Shown in pieces: positions 5,098 through 5,256 of a DNA stretch of 5,256 nt. The stretch comes from Nocardia sp. (GTDB lineage: Bacteria; Actinomycetota; Actinomycetes; Mycobacteriales; Mycobacteriaceae). Within the stretch, counting starts at the first letter, position 1. Each line of letters opens with the position of its first letter. The translations under genes and the position numbers were made by a program. The notes below the pieces were generated by a model. The model had not been told where the DNA came from, made no database searches, and saw only the letters and a list, made by a program, of their open reading frames with translations. The stretch covers positions 1-5,256 of the forward strand of contig JAFMQT010000357.1 of the NCBI GenBank assembly GCA_017354515.1, read 5' to 3'.

Positions 5098-5256
5098 ATG
5101 CGGAACAGAATGATTCGCGCATCGTTGGCGCTGTGCGGGATAGCTGTGGTCGCCGCGGCCACGGTGACCGGCTGCAGCGACAACAAATCCTCGAGTAGCT
5201 CCACCACGACATCGGCGGCAGCGACGTCCGCGCCGGTCGGCGGCGCGGCGGGTGGC
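5098..5256 (+). CDS. Secreted lipoprotein, N-terminal part (3' end outside window)
   Basis: The ATG at 5098 has AAAGGA at 5086-5091, six bases upstream and overlapping the stop of the crotonase gene. 53 codons are open to the window edge. The N-terminus is a lipoprotein signal peptide: basic residues (Arg2, Arg4, Arg7), a hydrophobic stretch of about residues 8-23, and a lipobox VTGC with Cys26 as the predicted lipidation site. Next comes SDNKSSSSSTTTSAAATSAPVGGAAGG, a low-complexity Ser/Thr/Ala/Gly linker that would tether a folded domain outside the membrane. The GCS-NKS start and Thr-rich linker resemble mycobacterial LpqH (19 kDa antigen) lipoproteins, but the diagnostic domain is not in view, so that is only a guess. 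The 10-base gap to the preceding gene would allow co-transcription, but a functional link to acyl-CoA breakdown is not evident. Confidence 0.8.
   Translation, partial: MRNRMIRASLALCGIAVVAAATVTGCSDNKSSSSSTTTSAAATSAPVGGAAGG

Noticed and set aside
4554..5207. 217-codon open frame on the minus strand over the crotonase and lipoprotein starts
   Set aside because: It is antisense to both, His/Arg/Leu-rich, with no recognisable domain.

Overview
The window is GC-rich DNA with GTG starts, short intergenic gaps and mycobacterial-style lipid-metabolism genes. It reads as a chromosomal segment from a mycolata actinobacterium (Nocardia, Rhodococcus or Mycobacterium-like; Nocardia is my guess, from overall style and not from a species marker). 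There are no mobile elements, RNA genes or CRISPR arrays, and no gene-free stretch above 300 bases. The longest gap is 1951-2127.

Layout. (1) Positions 1-404, plus strand: the C-terminal third or so of a MeaB/ArgK-type GTPase. It ends at a strong hairpin (387-419) whose loop holds the stop codon, facing a convergent gene. (2) Positions 425-1950, minus strand: an acyl-CoA thioesterase II (TesB type) with a TetR-family regulator just upstream of it. (3) Positions 1951-2127: the divergent control region. (4) Positions 2128-5087, plus strand: a tight operon of two acyl-CoA dehydrogenase subunits (332 and 392 residues, overlapping by 17 bases) and a crotonase-fold protein (262 residues). (5) From 5098 to the window end: the N-terminus of a lipoprotein.

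The regulator, thioesterase, dehydrogenase pair and crotonase look like one acyl-CoA degradation regulon. A palindrome, GAGAAT-N3-ATTCTC, occurs perfectly at two places: ahead of the thioesterase (overlapping the tetR stop codon) and ahead of the first dehydrogenase (extended to 9-base arms). A degenerate third copy sits at the tetR promoter. The inference is that this TetR protein represses all three transcripts and is released by an acyl-CoA made or used by the pathway.

The two dehydrogenase subunits divide the usual family motifs between them. The small one keeps the R-x-Q-F-G element; the large one keeps the SEPGAGSD and WTS elements and the probable catalytic Glu249. This is the pattern of the obligate alpha2beta2 FadE pairs known from mycobacterial cholesterol side-chain breakdown, so the substrate may be a bulky or branched acyl-CoA. 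The crotonase lacks both glutamates of classical enoyl-CoA hydratase, so its reaction is open. The substrate cannot be named from the sequence.
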